Below, piece by piece: positions 16,898-26,279 of a stretch of 58,829 nucleotides of DNA. The position numbers and the translations under genes were made by a program. This stretch comes from an uncultured Flavobacteriales bacterium (GTDB lineage: Bacteria > Bacteroidota > Bacteroidia > Flavobacteriales > BACL11). The stretch is from contig CAJQHO010000007.1 in the NCBI GenBank assembly GCA_905478185.1, positions 1-58,829 of the forward strand, read 5' to 3'. Under the pieces are notes generated by a model, which saw only the letters and a program-made list of their open reading frames with translations, searched no databases and was not told the DNA's origin. Position 1 is the first letter of the stretch; each line of letters opens with the position of its first letter.

Positions 16898-18192
16898 GTG
16901 AAAAAATATATTTTCAATATAATTTTAGTTTTACTCAGTTTTTCAACTCACACTGCCCACTCATGCAGTATGTATAAAATAACTATTGGCGATAAAACAA
17001 TGGTTGGTTGTAATGAAGATGCTTGGAGAAAAACTTCTAGAATTTGGTTTGAGAATGTAAGCGAAAAGGGAAATTATGGAGCTGCTTTTACTGGCTCTAG
17101 AGCAATAGGAAATAATCAGTTTGCTCCTCAGTCCGGCATGAATAATGTTGGACTTTCTTTTTCAAGACTAGTTGCTTACCACCCTAAAGAGGTTAAAATC
17201 CAATAGAAAAAAGAAAGGGTATTTCTAATCCTAGTTCTTACCTGAAAGATATTTTGCATAGTTGCAAAACAGTTCAAGAGGTACAACAATATATTGAGGA
17301 GTATGACCATAGCTTTTTCATAAATGATGTGTTTATTTATATTGACAAATCTGGAGGCTACCTTATTGTGGAGCCCTATAGCCTAAAAACAGGCAATAAT
17401 TCTTATTATGTATTATCTAATTTCTGTCCATCAATTACTAATAATGAGGAAAGCAGGAGATTAGCGAAATATAGAAATGGGGAAGATTTTCTGAGAGAAC
17501 ATAAACTTGATACCACATTAGCATTTTGCACTTCACTTTCTAACACCATGCATGTTTGTAGAGCAAGAAATGGTGATGGGACATTACTTAGCTCAATTTG
17601 GGATTTAAAAGAAGGTGTAATTACTTTATATTTTTATCATGATTATAATTATTCTATTCAATATAGTTTAAATGAAGAGCTTATGAAGGGAGACCATATA
17701 ATAAAAATTCCAAAATTATTTCCTGCTAATTCAGAATTTGAAAGATTGACTAATTACATAACGCCATTCAACACCCCTTTTATACGAATTTCATTATTTT
17801 TTATTGGTTGTTTTTTCTTCATGACATCATTATTCTTTTTCATAAATTTCTTATTTAAAAAACCATTAGAAAGCTATCGATATGTAAAACTGTACTATCC
17901 CTTATTAGGAATAATTATGACCTATTATATGTTTGTTTTAGCTACAAATATTGGTATCTATTACTTTAATGCTCCTTACAATCATTATAGTGATAAAATA
18001 ATTAGTTTATCTTCATACATACCTTTTTTACTTTTAATAGTAATTATCCCTTTATTCAGTTATAATTTTAAAATTATAACTGAGAACTCTTGGAGTCTTA
18101 TTTCAATCTTACTATTTACAGTAAATAATATTATCTATTCAATATTATTAGTAGCGTTTATTTATTGGGGACTTTTTAGTGTCTTTAATTAG
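16898..18192 (+). pseudogene. Linear-amide Ntn-hydrolase fused to a membrane tail, frameshifted
   Basis: A GTG start at 16898 gives a signal peptide (about residues 1-23) ending just before SCSMYKITIGDKTMVGCNED. Cys24 would become the N-terminal nucleophile, as in choloylglycine hydrolase and acyl-CoA:6-APA acyltransferase relatives. The frame stops at 17204-17206 after HPKEVKIQ. Frame +1 continues at once as IEKRKGISNPSSYLKDIL and stays open to 18192. One extra A near 17203 would join them into about 431 residues. After the hydrolase part, four hydrophobic segments (about residues 290-430) make an integral-membrane tail, which is unusual for the family. The gene is 25 bases after the TolC-type gene and convergent with purT. 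It is either real decay or a homopolymer sequencing error. Confidence 0.7.
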
Positions 18193-18218
18193 CCTTAGCT
18201 AATTTAAAGGCAGGAAAA

Positions 18219-19379
18219 TTAACTCACCTTTATTTTAGCAGCAACTTCTTTCGCTTTTTCCACTAGTTCAGTAGTGTTTTCTGTTCCATATGCCAAGGCA
18301 ACTGCCATTCTTCTGTAAGGGCGTGTAGTTGGTTTCCCGAAAATGCTAAAGGTTGTATTTGGGAATGTGGCCGCTTCATTTAATCCTGTTAAAATAGGGA
18401 AATCATTATTTTCTTTATTGGCCAATACTACAGCTGAAGCTCCATTCCTAACGAGTGGAATATCCAAAACAGGTATTCCTAATATCGCACGAGCGTGCAA
18501 TTCAAATTCTGTAAAATCTTGTGTTCCAGCTAGGGTTACCATTCCAGTATCGTGTGGTCTTGGCGAAAGTTCAGAAAAATAAACTCCATCCTTTCCTATA
18601 AAGAATTCTACACCCCAAATACCACTACCACCAAGTGCTTTAGTTACTTTTTTGGCTATTTCTTCTGCTTCTTTTAAATGCACAGCATCCATAGCCATGG
18701 GCTGCCAACTTTCTTGATAATCCCCTCTCTCCTGCCTATGCCCAATTGGTGGGCAAAAAAGTGTATTACCATTATTCTGTGTAAGCGTTAAGAGTGTAAT
18801 TTCATAATCAAAATCAATAAATGCCTCTACAATTACTTCCATCAAATCCCCTCTTGAACCTTTCAAAGCATAGTTCCATGCCTTTTCAATATCGGCTTCA
18901 GTTTTTATAACCGATTGTCCTTTTCCAGAAGAAGACATTAAGGGTTTTACCACACAAGGAATTCCTGTAAAATCGACTCCTTCTTTCAACTCTTGGTAAG
19001 AAGTAGCGTATTTGTATTTAGCCGTTTTTACTCCTAAATCAATAGCTGCCAAATCACGGATTGCTTTACGGTTCATGGTAAAGTTTGCCGCCTTTGCAGA
19101 AGGAATTACTGTAAATCCTTGCTTTTCATACTCATAAAATCGTTCAGTACGGATACTCTCAACTTCAGGAACAATAAAGTCAGGATGATGCTTGGCAACT
19201 ATTCTGTCCAGCTCTGCCCCATCCAACATATTTATGACTTCAAATTCATGTGCCACTTGCATAGCAGGAGCGTTTTCATAATTGTCCACAGCAATAACAT
19301 ATTGCCCTAGCCTTTGCATAGCAATTACCACTTCCTTTCCTAACTCCCCAGAACCTAATAATAGTATCTTATTTCTCAT
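18219..19379 (-). CDS. purT: Formate-dependent phosphoribosylglycinamide formyltransferase
   Basis: PurT (386 residues) makes formyl-GAR from GAR, formate and ATP in purine synthesis without folate. It has the N-terminal signature [20 protein letters not shown] and an ATP-grasp core with [16 protein letters not shown] and [20 protein letters not shown]. The C-terminal [20 protein letters not shown] carries the metal-binding Glu residues. Its ATG directly follows the stop of the nucleotidyltransferase gene, as the last gene of a four-gene minus-strand operon. The length is normal for the family. Confidence 0.95.
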   Translation of the reverse strand: MRNKILLLGSGELGKEVVIAMQRLGQYVIAVDNYENAPAMQVAHEFEVINMLDGAELDRIVAKHHPDFIVPEVESIRTERFYEYEKQGFTVIPSAKAANFTMNRKAIRDLAAIDLGVKTAKYKYATSYQELKEGVDFTGIPCVVKPLMSSSGKGQSVIKTEADIEKAWNYALKGSRGDLMEVIVEAFIDFDYEITLLTLTQNNGNTLFCPPIGHRQERGDYQESWQPMAMDAVHLKEAEEIAKKVTKALGGSGIWGVEFFIGKDGVYFSELSPRPHDTGMVTLAGTQDFTEFELHARAILGIPVLDIPLVRNGASAVVLANKENNDFPILTGLNEAATFPNTTFSIFGKPTTRPYRRMAVALAYGTENTTELVEKAKEVAAKIKVS

Positions 19380-20279
19380 TTAACTCCAAAGATTTGTTGG
19401 GTAAACACCATCAGCAATGCACTTAGTAATTGCAGCAACTGCCATTGGTTTATCTTCTTTGTAAGTTACCCCAAACCAATTATCATCAGTAGGAATTACA
19501 CGCACAGCCATTTGCTTACTTACAATCATATCCGTAACAATATTCGGTATGTAGTATTCAGCAGTTGGGTTAGTGGGATTTGCCCTCATAAAATCATGCA
19601 ATCCTTTTTCTATCTCATCAAAAATAGAAGGATGGAAACCCCAATAGTTCATTGATACTGGCACATTTTTATCTACTGTACCAAGTGGTAAATCATCATC
19701 AATATTATAATTAACGACTCCATTCTGTGCAGCAATCTTTGTTCTTTCTATCACCTCAACAAGATTATTATCAGCATCTACTTGGCACACTCCTCTGTTT
19801 ACTGTACCGTGCTCGGATAAAGTATTATGTAAAGTATAACCCACCATTGCCATTAATGATGGCGAACAATCCTTAGTTAAGAAATCAGCAATTAATTGGA
19901 ACGATCCTGCACCATAATAATCATCAGCATTAATTACGGCAAAGGGTTCGTTTATCACATCCTTAGCTACTAGTACTGCATGTGATGTCCCCCAAGGTTT
20001 TGTGCGCTCAATAGTAGTAATTCCTTCCACTTTTACATTTACAGGCTGATACACATATTCAATAGCGATTTTATCAGCAAACTTATCAAAGCGAGTACGA
20101 AATGCCTCATCAAACTCTCTTCTGATAACAAATACTATCTTTCCAAATTCTGAATTGATGGCATCATAAATTGAATACTCGATAATTGGCTCTTCATTTG
20201 GGCCTATTCCATCTATTTGTTTCAATCCACCATATCGGCTTCCCATTCCTGCTGCTAAAATTAATAATGTTGGCTTCAT
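19380..20279 (-). CDS. Nucleotidyltransferase-fold protein (sugar-1-P NTP transferase-like)
   Basis: This 299-residue protein has the Rossmann-like nucleotidyltransferase signature LILAAGMGSRYGGLKQIDGI near its N-terminus. It also carries an INADDYYGAGSF motif with the metal-binding Asp residues and a later VPVSMNYWGFHPSIFDEIEK. This matches uncharacterised NTP_transferase proteins of Bacteroidota. The expected chemistry is transfer of an NMP to a sugar phosphate or related acceptor, but the acceptor cannot be named. It sits between ribE and purT with gaps of 8 and 0 bases, so it is co-expressed with nucleotide and cofactor genes. Confidence 0.75.
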   Translation of the reverse strand: MKPTLLILAAGMGSRYGGLKQIDGIGPNEEPIIEYSIYDAINSEFGKIVFVIRREFDEAFRTRFDKFADKIAIEYVYQPVNVKVEGITTIERTKPWGTSHAVLVAKDVINEPFAVINADDYYGAGSFQLIADFLTKDCSPSLMAMVGYTLHNTLSEHGTVNRGVCQVDADNNLVEVIERTKIAAQNGVVNYNIDDDLPLGTVDKNVPVSMNYWGFHPSIFDEIEKGLHDFMRANPTNPTAEYYIPNIVTDMIVSKQMAVRVIPTDDNWFGVTYKEDKPMAVAAITKCIADGVYPTNLWS

Positions 20280-20287
20280 TTTTATCT

Positions 20288-20875
20288 TTATATATTATTT
20301 AAAAACATTTTTGAAATATACTTTCCTAGTATATCATATTCTATATTTACTACTGTGCCTTCTTTAAACTCATGAAAGTTTGTATGCTCATGCGTATAAG
20401 GAATAATGGCTACCGAAAAAGAAGTGCCCTTTGAGTTGACAACCGTAAGACTCACTCCATTCACACAAACTGATCCTTTTTCTACTGTCATACCCTGCGT
20501 TTGCTTGTGTTTAAAAGTATACACAAACGAACCTTTTTCTTCTTTAACTTCTACACACTTTGCCGTTTGGTCAACATGACCTTGTACCATGTGTCCGTCA
20601 AGCCTAGCCCCAACTTTTAGGCATCTTTCCATGTTTACTTTACTGCCAACTGCTAGTAAGCCAATATTGGATTTGTCTAAGGTTTCCTTAATTGCAGTAA
20701 CCGTATATTCATCACCATTAATAGCAACTACAGTAAGGCAAACACCATTATGCGCTACACTTTGGTCAATCTTCAGTTCATTAGTAATAGTTGACGTTAA
20801 AGTAATATGGACATTACTCCCTTCATTTTCCACTTTTACTACCTCAGCTATTAGTTCTATTATTCCTGTAAACAT
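20288..20875 (-). CDS. ribE: Riboflavin synthase alpha subunit
   Basis: This 195-residue protein dismutates two 6,7-dimethyl-8-ribityllumazines to riboflavin. The start at 20875 is chosen because the family universally begins MFTGIIE, although the frame is open four codons further up. The two lumazine-binding repeats are visible: DQSVAHNGVCLTVVAINGDE and GSVCVNGVSLTVVNSKG, each with the conserved NGVxLTV. The start lies one base after the mqnC stop, so the two are coupled. Confidence 0.95.
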   Translation of the reverse strand: MFTGIIELIAEVVKVENEGSNVHITLTSTITNELKIDQSVAHNGVCLTVVAINGDEYTVTAIKETLDKSNIGLLAVGSKVNMERCLKVGARLDGHMVQGHVDQTAKCVEVKEEKGSFVYTFKHKQTQGMTVEKGSVCVNGVSLTVVNSKGTSFSVAIIPYTHEHTNFHEFKEGTVVNIEYDILGKYISKMFLNNI

Positions 20876-20876
20876 A

Positions 20877-21998
20877 TTAATAGTCAATTAATTGTTCTTC
20901 CATTTCTGGCATTTCTCTTTCCACATAATGCTGAGTTCTTAGTTGTGGCTCAAAGCCTGCTTCCTTTATACATTCCTGTATGCTATTAGCCGTAAACCTA
21001 TGGGGTGCTCCTGCAGCCGAAACTACATTTTCCTCAATCATGATTGATCCCATATCGTTTGCCCCTCCGTGCAAAGTAAGTTGTGCAGTATCTGCCCCAA
21101 CAGTAAGCCATGAAGTTTGAATATTTTTAATATTCGGCAACATAATTCTACAAATAGCAATCATGCGCATATATTCATCTGCTGAAGTTTCATTATTAAT
21201 TCCCTTAACTCTTTGCAAAAGCGTTCCATCATCCATAAATGGCCAAGGGATAAAGACTAAAAATCCATTTTCTCCTTCAGGTTTTTGAGCTTGCACCTCT
21301 CTTATTCTCACCAAATGATCAAAGCGTTCTTCTATCGTTTCAATATGGCCAAACATCATAGTTGCTGATGTGGTTAGCCCTACTTTATGTGCCACTTTCA
21401 TTACATCCAGCCACTCTTGCCCAGTACATTTTCCTTTGGAAATTAAACGCCTTACTCTATCGCTTAAAATTTCTGCCCCTGCTCCTGGCATACTGTCCAT
21501 TCCTGCTGCTTTTAACTCAGTTAACGCATGCAAATGTGTGTGTCCGCCAATTTTACAAATGTGCGCTACTTCAGGTGGCCCAAGTGCGTGTAGTTTTATA
21601 CTTGGATAAAGGACTTTTAAATCACGGAATAGTTTTGTATAATAATCCAATCCTAACCCTGGGTGATGCCCTCCTTGTAACAACAACTGATCTCCACCAA
21701 ATTTTATAGTTTCTTCAATTTTTGTTTTATAGGTTTCTAAGTCCGTTACATATACCTCCTCATGTTTAGGATGACGGAAAAAATTACAAAACTTACAGTT
21801 TGCAGTACAGGCATTAGTCGTGTTTACATTACGGTCAATCTGCCATGTAACCACATTACCAGGCACTTGCATTTGCCTTAGTTCATTTGCTGTCCACATC
21901 AAGTCGGCAGTAGGTACATTTTTATATAAAAACTGTCCCTCTTCTGCCGTTAAAAATTCTTTTTTCAATGCCCTTTCAAGCAATAGCTTACTATCCAT
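20877..21998 (-). CDS. mqnC: Cyclic dehypoxanthinyl futalosine synthase (radical SAM)
   Basis: MqnC cyclises dehypoxanthine futalosine in the futalosine route to menaquinone. The start at 21998 (MDSKLLLERALKKEFLTAEE) matches family N-termini; the longer frame runs into the divergent pepA gene. The radical SAM motif is CTANCKFC. Other family motifs are DQLLLQGGHHPGLGLDYY, LHALGPPEVAHI, GAGAEILSDRVRRLISKGKC and SIMIEENVVSAAGAPHRF. The related MqnE was considered, but the GGHHPGLG and SAAGAPHRF patterns fit Bacteroidota MqnC better. It is the first gene of the mqnC-ribE-NTP transferase-purT operon. Confidence 0.88.
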   Translation of the reverse strand: MDSKLLLERALKKEFLTAEEGQFLYKNVPTADLMWTANELRQMQVPGNVVTWQIDRNVNTTNACTANCKFCNFFRHPKHEEVYVTDLETYKTKIEETIKFGGDQLLLQGGHHPGLGLDYYTKLFRDLKVLYPSIKLHALGPPEVAHICKIGGHTHLHALTELKAAGMDSMPGAGAEILSDRVRRLISKGKCTGQEWLDVMKVAHKVGLTTSATMMFGHIETIEERFDHLVRIREVQAQKPEGENGFLVFIPWPFMDDGTLLQRVKGINNETSADEYMRMIAICRIMLPNIKNIQTSWLTVGADTAQLTLHGGANDMGSIMIEENVVSAAGAPHRFTANSIQECIKEAGFEPQLRTQHYVEREMPEMEEQLIDY

Positions 21999-22007
21999 AA
22001 AATTACT

Positions 22008-22029
22008 TAGTTTTGTGAGTTCAAAATTA
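22008..22029. promoter_or_regulatory. Back-to-back -7 boxes between mqnC and pepA
   Basis: The 40-base divergent gap holds TAGTTTTG on the plus strand (22008-22015) and TAATTTTG on the minus strand (22029-22022). Both match TAnnTTTG. No clear -33 TTTG was found at the expected spacing for either. Confidence 0.4.
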
Positions 22030-22038
22030 CACAATATT

Positions 22039-23475
22039 ATGAAGACTACAATTAAAATCAATCCAACAAAAAATGAAGAAGGTATTTTCACTGAAAATAT
22101 AATTATTTTTCATGCTTCTAAATCTTCTTCTAGTGACTTATTTCTTAATGATGATGAAAAAGAATATGTCCAAAAACAAATTAAAGATGACAAAACAATT
22201 GTAAGTATTAATCAATTAGTGCGTTTTGTTCATATAGTTAATATTAAGGATGAAAAAGACACAAACAAAGCTGCTGAAGATATCAGATTGCTTGGGGATA
22301 AATTACAAGCATTAGTAAAGGACGAAACTACTGTTCATGTTCTTTTTACTATTGAAGATAAAGAAAAAGCATTATTGCTTACTGAAGGATTAGCATTAGC
22401 TAATTATACTTTTACAAAACACAAAACAGATCCTAAGCCTAATAAATTAGAAAACATCTACCTATCAAATCATGATGAGATTAAGGAGGATGTTGCAGAA
22501 ATAGAAAACACTATTGATTCAGTTTACCTTACAAGAGATTTAATTAATGAACCATTCTCTCACCTTACCGCTAAGGAGCTTGCTGAGTCTGCTTTTGAAT
22601 CAGGAAAAGAACACGGAATGAAGGTTACTGTTTTCAATAAAAAGAAGATAGAATCTTTAAAAATGGGAGGGCTTTTGGCAGTAAACAAAGGAAGTATTGA
22701 TGAGCCAACCTTTACTATTATGGAATGGAATCCAAAGAATGCAACTAACAAACAACCTATTGTTTTAGTAGGTAAAGGAATTGTATATGATACTGGAGGG
22801 CTTAGCTTAAAACCAACAGCCAACTCTATGGATTTAATGAAAACGGATATGGGAGGTGCAGGTACCGTAATTGGAGCCATGAATGCAATTGCTGCCAATA
22901 AATTAGATAAATATGTTGTTGCTTTAGTTCCTGCAACTGACAACCGACCTTCAGGAAATGCTTATGCACCTGGTGATGTAATTACTATGCATGACGGAAC
23001 AACTGTAGAGGTATTAAATACAGATGCTGAAGGGAGATTAGTGCTTGCTGATGCACTGAGTTTTGCAAAAAAATACAAACCTGAATTAGTTATTGATTTA
23101 GCAACCTTAACAGGAGCAGCAGCAGCTGCAATTGGGCATTACGGAATTGTAAGCATGCAACAAGGAGCTGAAAAGGAACACAAAAATTTAAAAAAGATTG
23201 GAGGCGAAACTCACGAGCGATTAGCAGAAATGCCATTTTGGTCGGATTATGATGAGCTTATAAAATCGGATGTTGCAGATATTAAGAACTTAGGAGGGCC
23301 AGCTGGTGGCGCTATTACAGCAGGAAAATTCCTAGCTCATTTTATTGATTATCCTTGGATTCATTTGGATATTGCAGGGCCTACTTTTGTAAAAGCTAAA
23401 TATGGCTACAGAGGAAAAGGAGCGACAGGAATGGGAGTGAGATTATTGTACCAATTCATTAAAAACAGAGCATAA
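22039..23475 (+). CDS. pepA: Leucyl aminopeptidase (M17)
   Basis: This 478-residue cytosolic metallo-aminopeptidase starts at the ATG at 22039 (MKTTIKINPTKNEEGIF). The 73-codon upstream extension is antisense to mqnC and is not coding. The M17 signature NTDAEGRLVLADAL is intact, and so are the metal ligands in VGKGIVYDTGGLSLKP and MKTDMGGAGTVIGAM. The Arg-containing active-site loop is in the NTDAEGRL segment. It overlaps pdxA by one base (TAATG). It would turn over peptides, including those from external protein degradation. Confidence 0.92.
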   Translation: MKTTIKINPTKNEEGIFTENIIIFHASKSSSSDLFLNDDEKEYVQKQIKDDKTIVSINQLVRFVHIVNIKDEKDTNKAAEDIRLLGDKLQALVKDETTVHVLFTIEDKEKALLLTEGLALANYTFTKHKTDPKPNKLENIYLSNHDEIKEDVAEIENTIDSVYLTRDLINEPFSHLTAKELAESAFESGKEHGMKVTVFNKKKIESLKMGGLLAVNKGSIDEPTFTIMEWNPKNATNKQPIVLVGKGIVYDTGGLSLKPTANSMDLMKTDMGGAGTVIGAMNAIAANKLDKYVVALVPATDNRPSGNAYAPGDVITMHDGTTVEVLNTDAEGRLVLADALSFAKKYKPELVIDLATLTGAAAAAIGHYGIVSMQQGAEKEHKNLKKIGGETHERLAEMPFWSDYDELIKSDVADIKNLGGPAGGAITAGKFLAHFIDYPWIHLDIAGPTFVKAKYGYRGKGATGMGVRLLYQFIKNRA

Positions 23476-24512
23476 TGTCAAAAATTAAGGTTGGAATTTC
23501 AATAGGTGATTTAAACGGAATTGGTTTAGAAACTATCATCAAAACCTTTAAAGATAAAAGGATGTTAGATTTTTGCACTCCAATTGTATTTGGCTCATCA
23601 AAAGTTGTAGCAAAACATAAAAAGGCAATTGAAATAAACGATTTTAATTTTAATATCATTAATAAAATTGAAGATGCAAAACCACATAAAGCAAATCTTG
23701 TAAATATTTGGAATGATGATGTGGAAGTAAAGTTTGGAGAAGCAACTACTGTTAGTGGTGAAAAGTCCTTTGAATCAATCAAAAAAGCAGCAGAAGAATT
23801 AAAAGAAGGAAAGATTGATGTGCTAGTAACTGCTCCCATAAATAAAGCTTCTATACAAGAGGAAGTAAGAAGTTTTATTGGGCATACTGAGTTTTTACAA
23901 GGCAACTTTGAAGGCGAATCATTAATGCTAATGGTTAGCGAACTTATGCGCATTGCATTTGTAACAGGACATGTGCCATTAACTGATGTAAAAAAACACA
24001 TTACTGCTGATAATATCATTAAAAAAACGCAATTATTAAATACTTCCTTAATTCAAGATTTTGGAATTAGAAAACCCAAAATTGCAATACTAGGCTTAAA
24101 CCCTCATGCTGGAGAAGAAGGGTTGTTGGGGGCTGAAGAAAACGAGACTATCACTCCAACAGTAAAAAAATTAAAAAAGGAGGGTATAATGGCTTTTGGA
24201 CCTTATCCTGCTGATAGTTTTTTTAATAATAATAACTTAAAAAACTTTGATGGAATTTTATCCATGTATCATGACCAAGGATTAACAGCATTTAAAACAC
24301 TCTCATTTGATGAGGGAATTAACTTTACTGCCGGATTAAATGTTGTGCGAACATCACCAGTTCATGGAACAGCTTATGATGTTGCTGGAAAAGGAAATGC
24401 TAACGAAAGATCATTCCGTGAAGCTGTATTTTTAGCGTGTGAAATTTATAAAAAAAGAGCAGAGTTTAAACAGTTAAATGAGAATACATTAGGTTTTAAA
24501 AGCAAAAAGTAA
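23475..24512 (+). CDS. pdxA: 4-hydroxythreonine-4-phosphate dehydrogenase
   Basis: PdxA (345 residues) oxidises 4-phosphohydroxy-L-threonine in DXP-dependent pyridoxal phosphate synthesis. It has the N-terminal motif VGISIGDLNGIGLE and LVTAPINKASI. The metal-ligand His motifs are FIGHTEFL, YHDQGLTAFK and TSPVHGTAYDVAGKGNANE. The start overlaps the pepA stop by one base. The normal length and motifs indicate an active enzyme. Confidence 0.95.
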   Translation: MSKIKVGISIGDLNGIGLETIIKTFKDKRMLDFCTPIVFGSSKVVAKHKKAIEINDFNFNIINKIEDAKPHKANLVNIWNDDVEVKFGEATTVSGEKSFESIKKAAEELKEGKIDVLVTAPINKASIQEEVRSFIGHTEFLQGNFEGESLMLMVSELMRIAFVTGHVPLTDVKKHITADNIIKKTQLLNTSLIQDFGIRKPKIAILGLNPHAGEEGLLGAEENETITPTVKKLKKEGIMAFGPYPADSFFNNNNLKNFDGILSMYHDQGLTAFKTLSFDEGINFTAGLNVVRTSPVHGTAYDVAGKGNANERSFREAVFLACEIYKKRAEFKQLNENTLGFKSKK

Positions 24513-24541
24513 ACTTAATACGCTAAGTGCGAATAAATTTG

Positions 24542-24549
24542 TATCTTTG
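24542..24549 (+). promoter_or_regulatory. Candidate -7 box of the DUF177-rpmF-plsX-fabH operon
   Basis: TATCTTTG matches TAnnTTTG exactly and lies 22 bases before the DUF177 ATG. A purine-rich CAGGAG follows at 24566-24570, only one base from the ATG. No clear -33 TTTG was found at the expected distance. Confidence 0.5.
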
Positions 24550-24571
24550 CAGCCCTTTAAAATTCAGGAGA

Positions 24572-25090
24572 ATGAATGATTTTATAATAAAATTAGGAGC
24601 TCTTACCAATGGTATAAACTCTTTTTCTTTTGACATTAAAGACCAGTTCTTTGAAGCATTTACATTGTCAGATGTTGAACATGCAGATATTATTGCTACA
24701 GCTTTACTAGATAAAGATGGTGATAAACTTGGATTAAAACTTAGAATTGATGGAAAAATAAACAATCAGCTTTGCGATATTTGCACTGAAGAACTTTCCA
24801 TAGATATTACTGCTGAAGCTGATGTTGTTTTAAAAATTACAGATGAAGATTTACACTCAACTGATGAAATTTTTTACATCAAAAAGAGTGAAAACTCTCT
24901 TAATTTAAAGCAATTAATTTTTGAAATTATCATTTTAAATTTACCCAACAAACGACAACATCCTTTTGATGAAGAGGGAAACAGTACATGCAATGAGGAA
25001 ATGGTAGATTTAGTAAATAAATATACAGAAGTAGAAGAAAAGTCGTCAGATCCTAGATGGGACGCATTAAAAGATTTAAAAATAAAATAG
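24572..25090 (+). CDS. DUF177 (YceD-like) protein upstream of L32
   Basis: This 172-residue protein starts at the ATG at 24572 (MNDFIIKLGALTNGINSFSF). The 15-codon extension upstream runs through the promoter. DUF177 proteins nearly always precede rpmF and are linked to 23S rRNA and lipid-operon expression. Visible family features are the CDICTEELSIDITAEADV segment with one CxxC, an acidic middle, and a conserved C-terminal DPRWDALKDLK motif. The gene order DUF177-rpmF-plsX-fabH supports the call. Confidence 0.88.
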   Translation: MNDFIIKLGALTNGINSFSFDIKDQFFEAFTLSDVEHADIIATALLDKDGDKLGLKLRIDGKINNQLCDICTEELSIDITAEADVVLKITDEDLHSTDEIFYIKKSENSLNLKQLIFEIIILNLPNKRQHPFDEEGNSTCNEEMVDLVNKYTEVEEKSSDPRWDALKDLKIK

Positions 25091-25103
25091 TAAAAGAAAG
25101 AAA

Positions 25104-25289
25104 ATGGCACATCCAAAAAGAAAAATTTCTAAGACTAGAAGAGATAAAAGAAGAACACATTATAAAGCATCTGCTACAACAATGTATTCATGCCCTAACT
25201 GTAGTACTCCAGTACAATATCACAGAGTTTGTGAAGAGTGCGGTACATATAGAGGGAAACAAGCAATAGAAAAACAAGTATCTTTATAA
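25104..25289 (+). CDS. rpmF: 50S ribosomal protein L32
   Basis: This 61-residue L32 begins MAHPKRKISKTRRDKRRTHY. It carries the zinc-ribbon Cys pairs CPNC and CEEC (YSCPNCSTPVQYHRVCEECG). It lies 13 bases after DUF177 and 51 bases before plsX. An inverted repeat in the latter gap may set the ratio of ribosomal to lipid gene expression. Confidence 0.97.
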   Translation: MAHPKRKISKTRRDKRRTHYKASATTMYSCPNCSTPVQYHRVCEECGTYRGKQAIEKQVSL

Positions 25290-25304
25290 TTCTTTAATAG
25301 AATT

Positions 25305-25333
25305 TTGTAGTTTTATCGTTTTAAAAACTACAA
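25305..25333 (+). promoter_or_regulatory. Inverted repeat between rpmF and plsX
   Basis: The arms TTGTAGTTTT (25305-25314) and AAAACTACAA (25324-25333) are perfectly complementary over 10 bp around a 9-base loop. The repeat ends 7 bases before the plsX ATG. It lacks a T-tract, so it is more likely a translational or mRNA-stability element than a terminator. Confidence 0.4.
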
Positions 25334-25340
25334 TCTATTT

Positions 25341-26279
25341 ATGAGAATCGGTATAGATATTATGGGAGGAGATTATGCTCCTCAAAAAACTGTTCATGGA
25401 GCAATTCTTGCTCTAAATGAACTCCCAAAAGATACCACAGTAGTTTTATTTGGTAAAGAATCTCAGATTCTTGGTGAGTTAAAACAACATAGCGTTAGTG
25501 CAGATAAATTTGGAATAATTGACTGTTCTGAGGTAATTGATATGGGAGAACATCCTACAAAAGCATTCAAGTCAAAACCCAATTCTTCAATAGCAAAAGG
25601 GTTCCAATATTTAGCTTTAGGTAAAATTGATGGCTTTGCATCAGCAGGAAATACTGGAGCAATGTTTGTTGGAGGATTTTATTCTGTGAAAGCAATTGAG
25701 GGTATTTTACGCCCAGCAATATCTACTTTAATTCCAAGAAATGATGGAGGAGTAACAGTTTTGCTTGATGTTGGTGCTAATGCAGATTGTAAACCTGATG
25801 TTTTGTATCAATTTGGTATTTTAGGATCTTTATTTTCAGAACATGTTTGTGGAATTAAAAAACCAAATGTTAGTCTTTTAAATCTAGGTGAGGAAAAAAC
25901 AAAAGGGAACATGCTTACACAAGCTACTTACAGCATGATGGAAAATAATGCAGATTATCATTTTGCAGGCAACATTGAGGGTAGAGATATTTTTGATTCA
26001 GAATCGGATGTAATTGTTTGTGATGGTTTTACTGGAAATATAGTACTTAAAGAGGCTGAAGGAATCTTTTCAATCATGGAAAAGAGAGGATTACTAGACG
26101 ATTACTTTAAGCGTTTCAATTATGAAAACTATGGGGGAACTCCTATCCTAGGATTAAATAAAACTGTTATTATTGGGCATGGAATTTCTAATGAAATTGC
26201 AATTAAAAATATGATTACACTTACTAAAGATGTTGTAGAAGCAGACTTAGCTAGTAAAATAAAAAACAACCTTAACTAA
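25341..26279 (+). CDS. plsX: Phosphate acyltransferase
   Basis: PlsX (312 residues) converts acyl-ACP to acyl-phosphate, the first step of phospholipid synthesis with PlsY. It opens with [20 protein letters not shown]. It contains [37 protein letters not shown] and [18 protein letters not shown]. Its stop overlaps the fabH ATG by one base. The neighbours rpmF and fabH give the classical plsX context. Confidence 0.95.
   Translation: MRIGIDIMGGDYAPQKTVHGAILALNELPKDTTVVLFGKESQILGELKQHSVSADKFGIIDCSEVIDMGEHPTKAFKSKPNSSIAKGFQYLALGKIDGFASAGNTGAMFVGGFYSVKAIEGILRPAISTLIPRNDGGVTVLLDVGANADCKPDVLYQFGILGSLFSEHVCGIKKPNVSLLNLGEEKTKGNMLTQATYSMMENNADYHFAGNIEGRDIFDSESDVIVCDGFTGNIVLKEAEGIFSIMEKRGLLDDYFKRFNYENYGGTPILGLNKTVIIGHGISNEIAIKNMITLTKDVVEADLASKIKNNLN

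Noticed and set aside
17254..18192. Separate gene starting at TTG 17254
   Set aside because: The frame is open and coding-like upstream (IEKRKGISNPSSYLKDIL), directly joining the broken first frame. It is the 3' half of one gene.
18186..18206. Inverted repeat AATTAGC/GCTAATT at the convergent end of the Ntn-hydrolase and purT genes
   Set aside because: The 7-bp AT-rich stem overlaps the stop codon and lacks a T-tract, so it is too weak to call a terminator.
21820..22038. 73-codon extension of pepA upstream of 22039
   Set aside because: It is antisense to the mqnC start and has no aminopeptidase similarity. M17 homology begins after the ATG at 22039.
21999..22091. 31-codon hydrophobic extension of mqnC
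   Set aside because: It runs into pepA on the other strand, and known MqnC proteins begin at MDSKLL-like residues.
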